A stretch of DNA of 64,000 nucleotides from Imperialibacter sp965651695. Lineage in GTDB: Bacteria > Bacteroidota > Bacteroidia > Cytophagales > Cyclobacteriaceae. Of this stretch, positions 60,040 to 64,000 are shown piece after piece (positions within the stretch are counted from its first letter, which is position 1; each line of letters opens with the position of its first letter). Under the pieces are notes generated by a model that saw only the letters and a program-made list of their open reading frames with translations, had not been told where the DNA came from and made no database searches. The stretch lies in assembly GCA_965651695.1 (NCBI GenBank), contig CBFGTI010000009.1, positions 5,619 through 69,618 of the forward strand, written 5' to 3'. Position numbers and translations under genes: made by a program.

Positions 60040-62319
60040 CTACGACACCATACCTTTCTCCAGCCTGATCGGCAGTTCGCGGTACCTTTTGCCGGTAGCC
60101 GCAAAGATGGCATTGGCCAATGCCGGGGCAAACGGCGGTACGGGGGGTTCGCCTACGCCCGTCGGTTTTTCGTCGCTTTCTACCAGGTGCACAAATATCT
60201 CTTTTGGTGCGTCGGGCATGCGTGCTACCTGGAAGGTGTCGAAGTTTTTTTCCACCGTTTGCCCTTCTTTGAAAGATATGCCGCCCTTCAGGGCGAGGCT
60301 GGAGGCGAAAATCGCCCCTCCTTCAAACTGGTTTTTTACCGAGTTCTGATTAACTACCACACCGCAATCTACCGCATAGTGCACTGCTGGAATTGTAAGT
60401 TTACCCGCTTCATCCACCTTTACATGCACCACACAGGCTACGTAGGTAAGGAAGCTTTTGTGCGCACAAATGCCCATACCCTCGCCTTTGGGCAACGACC
60501 TGCCCCAGCCTGATTTTTCGGCCACGAGCTCAATCACGCCCCTTAGCCGGCTTGTTTGCATCGGAAACTTCTCCAGGGGCTCGCCATAGTTGCCAAAATC
60601 TTTCATCAGCTCATCGAACGGGATGGTGCGGTCGGGCCCCAGCAGCTCGAGCAGGTTTGTGAGCGGGTCTACCTTGCGGTAGGTTGCTATTTCGTCGAGC
60701 ATGCTGCCAATGGCAAATGCATGCTGTATGTTGCTTACCGAGCGCAGCCAGCCAATGCGGGTTTTGGCTGGTGCCTCATGCGATTCGCAGGAGATATTGG
60801 CAATGTCGAACGGCATGTCTACCATGCCCAGCTGCAGCTCGCCGAAGCTTGGGCCGGTTTCGGCGGCGTTGGCGGTGCCGCCAATGGGCGGAAACACGCT
60901 GCGGTGCACCCATGCGGTAACCTTATTTTGCCTGTCGAGGCCCACCTTTATGTGCTGCACGCTGCAGGCATGGAAGAAATCGTGCTGCAGATCGTCTTCG
61001 CGGGTCCAAACCAGCTTCACCGGCAGGCCGCTCATTTGCGATACCATGGCGGCTTCCACCACGTAGTCGGGTTTGGATTTGCGCCCAAAGCCGCCTCCCA
61101 GCAGTGTTACGTTTACGGTTACGTTGGCTTTGTCCATTTTCAGCGCATGGGCTACACTGTCCCTCGCCCACTGTGGGTGCTGTGTAGGTGCCCAAACTTC
61201 GCATATGCCATCTTTTACGTGTGCAGTAGCGCAGGGCGGCTCCATGGCTGCGTGTGCCAGGTGCGGAATTAGGTAGGTGGACTCAAGTACTTTCCCGGCG
61301 TTTTTTAAAGCAGCATCAGCAGCACCCTGTTCCCGCCATACCTTGCCTTTATTTTTCACCCTCGCCAGCATATCTCCGGTGTAGTCTTGCGTGCCGTAAC
61401 CGGCGTTGGGCCCAAAGTCCCACTCCACTTCCAGCGCATTGCGCCCTTTAATGGCCGCCCACGTGTTATCGGCTATTACCACTATTCCACCCAGCGGATT
61501 TTGAAAATTGCTGGGGAACGCCGGCGACTCCATCTCCATTATTTTTACCACGCCACCCACCTGCTGTGCTTTTTCGGCATTAAAGCTTTTTACTTTGCCA
61601 CCAGCCACAGGGCAGCGCAAAATGGTGGCGTATTTCATGCCTTCAATCTTTACGTCAAGCCCGAAGGTGGCTTTTCCGCTTACCATATTGTCGATGTCTA
61701 CAATGGGGGTAGACTTGCCAATGTACTTCCAGGCGGTTTTGTCTTTTAGCCGGATGCTATCGTCGGCGGGCAACTCCAGTTTGGCTGCCTCTTCAGTAAG
61801 CTCGCCAAAACCCAGCTTCTTTCCGCTGGTGTGTACCACCTCGTGGTTTGCGGCTTTGCACTCCTGCACGGGCACTTTCCAGATGTTGGCTGCTGCTTGC
61901 TCCAGCATCATACGGGCGGAGGCTCCGGCTTTTCTCATCGGCTCGAAAAACATTCGCACAGAGAATGACCCGTCGGTATTTTGATTGCCATATTTCTCTT
62001 CGTCTCCTACGGCCTGCACCACCTTTACCCGTTTCCAGTCGGCCTCCAGCTCGTCGGCCATTATCAGCGGCAGGCCTGTGCGTATGCCGGTGCCCATTTC
62101 GGAGCGGTGTGCCACCAGCACCACCGAGCCATCGCCATTTACGGTGAGGTACACATTGGGCGAAAATGAGGCAGTGCTGCTTTGCTTGCTGCCAGGGACA
62201 CAACCCAGCTGCATGCCAAGTATAAGGCCCGTGGCACTTATGCCGCTTACTTTCAGAAATGAGCGGCGGTCAATTTTTTTAAGAATGGCTTCTTCGGCAG
62301 TGGCAGAGAATTTTTTCAT
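60040..62319 (-). CDS. Tat-exported xanthine dehydrogenase-family molybdopterin subunit
   Basis: About 759 residues from ATG 62319 (MKKFSATAEEAILKKIDRRS). The N-terminus carries a twin-arginine signal, DRRSFLKVSGISATGLILG, with a following Cys (MQLGCVPG) that could be a lipobox. The rest is the molybdopterin-binding fold: early SEMGTGIRTGLPLIMADEL; HLAHAAMEPPCATAHVKDG; LLGGGFGRKSKPDYVVEAAM; ARTRIGWLRSV-type region; and the C-terminal TGVGEPPVPPFAPALANAIF with the catalytic Glu. It resembles isoquinoline 1-oxidoreductase beta subunits. The usual [2Fe-2S] small-subunit gene is not adjacent on either side, which is unusual. Convergent with the toxin gene. Confidence 0.9.
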   Translation of the reverse strand: MKKFSATAEEAILKKIDRRSFLKVSGISATGLILGMQLGCVPGSKQSSTASFSPNVYLTVNGDGSVVLVAHRSEMGTGIRTGLPLIMADELEADWKRVKVVQAVGDEEKYGNQNTDGSFSVRMFFEPMRKAGASARMMLEQAAANIWKVPVQECKAANHEVVHTSGKKLGFGELTEEAAKLELPADDSIRLKDKTAWKYIGKSTPIVDIDNMVSGKATFGLDVKIEGMKYATILRCPVAGGKVKSFNAEKAQQVGGVVKIMEMESPAFPSNFQNPLGGIVVIADNTWAAIKGRNALEVEWDFGPNAGYGTQDYTGDMLARVKNKGKVWREQGAADAALKNAGKVLESTYLIPHLAHAAMEPPCATAHVKDGICEVWAPTQHPQWARDSVAHALKMDKANVTVNVTLLGGGFGRKSKPDYVVEAAMVSQMSGLPVKLVWTREDDLQHDFFHACSVQHIKVGLDRQNKVTAWVHRSVFPPIGGTANAAETGPSFGELQLGMVDMPFDIANISCESHEAPAKTRIGWLRSVSNIQHAFAIGSMLDEIATYRKVDPLTNLLELLGPDRTIPFDELMKDFGNYGEPLEKFPMQTSRLRGVIELVAEKSGWGRSLPKGEGMGICAHKSFLTYVACVVHVKVDEAGKLTIPAVHYAVDCGVVVNQNSVKNQFEGGAIFASSLALKGGISFKEGQTVEKNFDTFQVARMPDAPKEIFVHLVESDEKPTGVGEPPVPPFAPALANAIFAATGKRYRELPIRLEKGMVS

Positions 62320-62694
62320 GGCAGCAATTTTACGCTTTGAGGAAATAGTCAACTAAAATAGGCAATTGTACCGAGGGTAAAGAACCGGCCGTGTAGGATT
62401 TTTTGGTAGGGGGCAAGTTAGGCACCCTGGCAGACTGGTGCCATACAAAACGTAGAGTTATCTGCAGGCCACCACCGTTAGGAGCCTTTCACCCCCTCCT
62501 CAATCATATTTAAGATAAATTTGTCTTAAATTGCTTTTCCTTGCTTATCTTGCTTCACCATAGCACAATTGTGACTTTTCCGGCAGGTTTGGTGGCCAGG
62601 ATGATCGTGGCACCGGATGCCGGTTTTCCAGCTAATAGCAAGCTCTCCATTGATGATATGCGTAAGATTTTTTTCGGTTTAACTAAGTTTAATA
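62320..62694. other. Non-coding gap with DUF542-gene regulatory DNA
   Basis: The 375 bp hold upstream regions for two divergent genes. The only clear structure is the palindrome at 62508-62531. A short plus-strand frame that runs through 62541-62780 is out of frame with the DUF542 gene and has no recognisable product. Confidence 0.5.
62508..62531. promoter_or_regulatory. Near-perfect 24-bp palindrome overlapping a -7 box
   Basis: ATTTAAGA-TAAATTTG-TCTTAAAT: 11 of 12 base pairs match in the two half-sites, with the only mismatch (T/G) flanking a central AAATTT. TAAATTTG at 62516-62523 is also a TAnnTTTG -7 box, so a dimeric repressor bound here would block RNA polymerase. It is 164 bp before the DUF542 gene start. 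The pattern AAGATnAATTTnTCTT-like is reminiscent of Rrf2/NsrR-type operators; this is a suggestion only. Confidence 0.65.
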
Positions 62695-62901
62695 ATGACC
62701 ATTTCAGAAGAAAACACCATCCACGAGGTAATAGCAGAAGACTACCGCACCGCAGCCATTTTCGAAACATTTGGCATTGACTACTATAGTAAAAGTGACC
62801 AGACGCTCCTGGAGTTGTGCCTGAGCAGAGGGATTGAGCCAAGGGTTTTGGTGGAAGATTTAAATCAGGCCATACTATCCACTGAATTGGCGGTAGAGTA
62901 A
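62695..62901 (+). CDS. Stand-alone DUF542 (ScdA/RIC N-terminal) domain protein lacking the Cys pair
   Basis: 68 residues from ATG 62695. It matches the N-terminal domain of Fe-S repair protein RIC/ScdA: IHEVIAEDYRTAAIFETFGI and the downstream QTLLELCLSRGIEPRVLVED. In typical members the next part reads DFCCGGxxTL with two cysteines; here it is DYYSKSDQTL, so the conserved Cys pair is gone while a later Cys in LELC remains. No hemerythrin-like di-iron domain follows. A palindrome upstream suggests regulated expression, perhaps by nitric oxide or Fe-S stress. Confidence 0.8.
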   Translation: MTISEENTIHEVIAEDYRTAAIFETFGIDYYSKSDQTLLELCLSRGIEPRVLVEDLNQAILSTELAVE

Positions 62902-62993
62902 GCGAAGCAGCCTGCCGCCGGTATTTGCAATGGCCTTACTGGCAGCTTTTACAATGCGTGGCAGTTACCGGCTATGAAAATGAAAAGCAAAGA

Positions 62994-63319
62994 ATGATGA
63001 AGATAGCTTCTGAGAATCTGGATTGGATAGAAGGTAAAGTAAAGGGTTTGCTGGCAAGGACCTGCTGAGTTTGAACCAAAACTCGGTGAAGTTGATAAAG
63101 GCAGCGCCCGGGTCGGTTTATCCCGAACATATTCATCCCGAGAAAACAGAATATGCTTTTGTACTTGAAGGGAACGTTGACATTACTATTAACGGCGATT
63201 CCTTTGACGGAAAGGCAGGAGATTTCTTCGTGTTTCCGAAACAGCAAAAGCATGCCATCAAAAATACCTCCACCCACGACTGTGTGCTGCTGATAGGTGC
63301 GCTGGCCGATAAAATGTGA
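62994..63319 (+). pseudogene. Cupin-domain gene with an apparent frameshift
   Basis: ATG 62994 or 62997 opens a frame (MKIASENLDWIEGKVKGLLA) that stops at TGA 63066-63068. Shifting by one base near GCAAGG (63054-63059) joins it smoothly to KDLLSLNQNSVKLIKA and the complete cupin barrel: GSVYPEHIHPEKTEYAFVLE, DITINGDSFDGKAGDFFVF, and PKQQKHAIKNTSTHD (His ligands HxH and a later His). A lost A in GCAAAGG would explain it. Either a real disabled or programmed-shift gene, or a sequencing error in a short homopolymer. A TTG at 63071 could still give an 82-residue cupin. Confidence 0.7.
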
Positions 63320-63323
63320 AAAC

Positions 63324-63680
63324 ATGGCAGCTTTCCAGATCAAGCGTATTTATGACGAACCTTCCGGTGAAGATGGCTACCGCATACTGGTGGACCGGCT
63401 TTGGCCCAGGGGCGTGAAAAAAGAGCAGGCTAAGCTGGATGAGTGGAACAAAGAGATAGCCCCTTCCGCCGGCCTGCGGAAATGGTTTGGTCACAAACCG
63501 GAACGTTTTGAGGAATTTGCCAGCCGCTACAGCAAAGAGCTTGATAAGCAGAAAGACGAACTTAAGCGGCTGGAAGCGCTTGGCGAGCACAGCATGGTAA
63601 GTTTACTGTATGGCGCGAGGGACCCTGAAGTGAATCATGCAACGGTGCTGCTGCAAAAGCTTATGAGAAAGCAGCGATAA
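63324..63680 (+). CDS. DUF488-family protein
   Basis: 118 residues from ATG 63324 (MAAFQIKRIYDEPSGEDGYR); upstream in-frame codons are less likely. The family signature YRILVDRLWPRGVKKEQAKL is intact, then EWNKEIAPSAGLRKWFGHKP and a C-terminal GARDPEVNHATVLLQKLM. DUF488 proteins are small, widespread and without a firm biochemical role; some sit near stress or nucleic-acid genes. It starts a few bases after the cupin stop (TGA at 63317-63319), suggesting an operon of DUF542 protein, cupin and DUF488. Confidence 0.88.
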   Translation: MAAFQIKRIYDEPSGEDGYRILVDRLWPRGVKKEQAKLDEWNKEIAPSAGLRKWFGHKPERFEEFASRYSKELDKQKDELKRLEALGEHSMVSLLYGARDPEVNHATVLLQKLMRKQR

Positions 63681-64000
63681 GCTGGACTTACACTCGTTAA
63701 CCAAGGGAGCATCGGGCTGTTGCGTATGTATACCTAACCGGAACAGAACAGGGCCGATAAATATTATCCACCAACTATATCCCGCAAGCGTCTCGCTTGT
63801 GGGTATTCTCCTGTAGCGTCCGCTACTTTTCAGATTTCCTTTTCATATCTCCCGCACCGCACACGAGCTTTGCAACCAACCGCAGTCAGGCCCTCCAGCA
63901 CTCGCAATCCCGCCCGGTAGGATACCCGGTAGGATACCCCTATATCCCATAGCCGTCAGTTTAGTGATCTAACGTACTGAAATAGAGGAAGAAAGAAGAA
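63681..64000. repeat. REP-like hairpin pair and tandem repeat, no gene
   Basis: No ORF of note. CCCGCAAGCG-TCT-CGCTTGTGGG (63781-63803) is a 10-bp stem with one G-T pair; GTAGCG-TC-CGCTAC (63812-63825) is a perfect 6-bp stem just after it. CCCGGTAGGATA occurs twice in tandem (63913-63936) followed by CCC. CTATATCCC flanks the block as a 9-bp direct repeat (63775-63783 and 63940-63948). The layout is like REP elements mobilised by RAYT transposases. Confidence 0.5.

Noticed and set aside
60556..61272. 238-codon plus-strand open frame
   Set aside because: Antisense to the molybdenum hydroxylase gene, which has a clear signal and cofactor motifs.
44266..62319. Functional MOSC - molybdenum hydroxylase unit
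   Set aside because: The genes are 15 kb apart on the same strand with many unrelated genes between; kept only as a possibility in the gene notes.
62541..62780. 79-codon plus-strand frame before the DUF542 gene
   Set aside because: Overlaps the DUF542 start in another frame and has no recognisable domain; the DUF542 frame is clearly the real one.
1..64000. CRISPR arrays, tRNA or rRNA genes, integrases
   Set aside because: None seen on either strand by eye; no regularly spaced repeats and no tRNA-like cloverleaf or integrase motif.

Overview
The window looks like chromosomal DNA from a Bacteroidota bacterium, most likely an aerobic, non-fermenting member of the Cytophagales or a close relative. 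The evidence is: a type IX secretion C-terminal sorting domain on a 3,357-residue surface protein; repeated TAnnTTTG (-7) promoter boxes before genes, with no clear Shine-Dalgarno sequences; FtsX-type permeases of the Bacteroidota kind; a chorismate mutase-prephenate dehydratase fusion; and the recJ-lptB-GH3, rbfA-permease and glmM-cysteine desulfurase gene groups. I saw no tRNA, rRNA, CRISPR array, prophage or transposase gene.

Layout. 1-3 kb: part of a type III polyketide synthase, a UbiA prenyltransferase and an FAD-dependent oxidoreductase, possibly a prenylated phenolic lipid or quinone locus that continues beyond the left edge. 3-11 kb: cell-envelope genes (GT39-like glycosyltransferase, LtaS-like phosphotransferase, PDZ-containing retropepsin-like protease, large FtsX/MacB permease). 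11-21 kb: one giant gene for a secreted LRR/Ig-like/NHL protein, ending in a strong terminator. 21-26 kb: regulation (hybrid histidine kinase, ECF sigma factor with a likely anti-sigma factor, small DUF6249 membrane protein) and a LolA-like protein. 26-31 kb: SNF2 helicase with a 58-residue cysteine-motif protein behind it, then rbfA and a LolC/E-like permease. 31-41 kb: housekeeping genes (glyA-tatC-rpiB, pheA, recJ-lptB-GH3). 41-47 kb: a lipoprotein beta-helix/diheme cytochrome pair, MOSC and dienelactone hydrolase genes, and several unknowns. 47-52 kb: two overlapping sensor kinase genes and a VTT membrane protein. 53-58 kb: hemH, glmM-cysteine desulfurase, and mazG with an AraC-type regulator. 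58-64 kb: more accessory DNA, with a VOC protein, a RelE/ParE-like toxin-antitoxin pair, an orphan Tat-exported molybdenum hydroxylase subunit, a DUF542 protein behind a near-perfect palindrome, a frameshifted cupin gene, a DUF488 gene and a REP-like hairpin region at the right edge.

How the genes may work together. Much of the window serves the cell envelope: glycan or lipid modification, lipoprotein and LPS transport (LolA-like, LolC/E-like, LptB), Tat export and T9SS cargo. The strongest candidates for undescribed biology are the PKS/UbiA/FAD locus, the giant modular protein, the beta-helix/cytochrome pair, the structured pheA leader with an upstream ORF, and the palindrome-controlled DUF542 protein that lacks the usual cysteine pair. 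All functions are inferred from reading the sequence; no database search was run.
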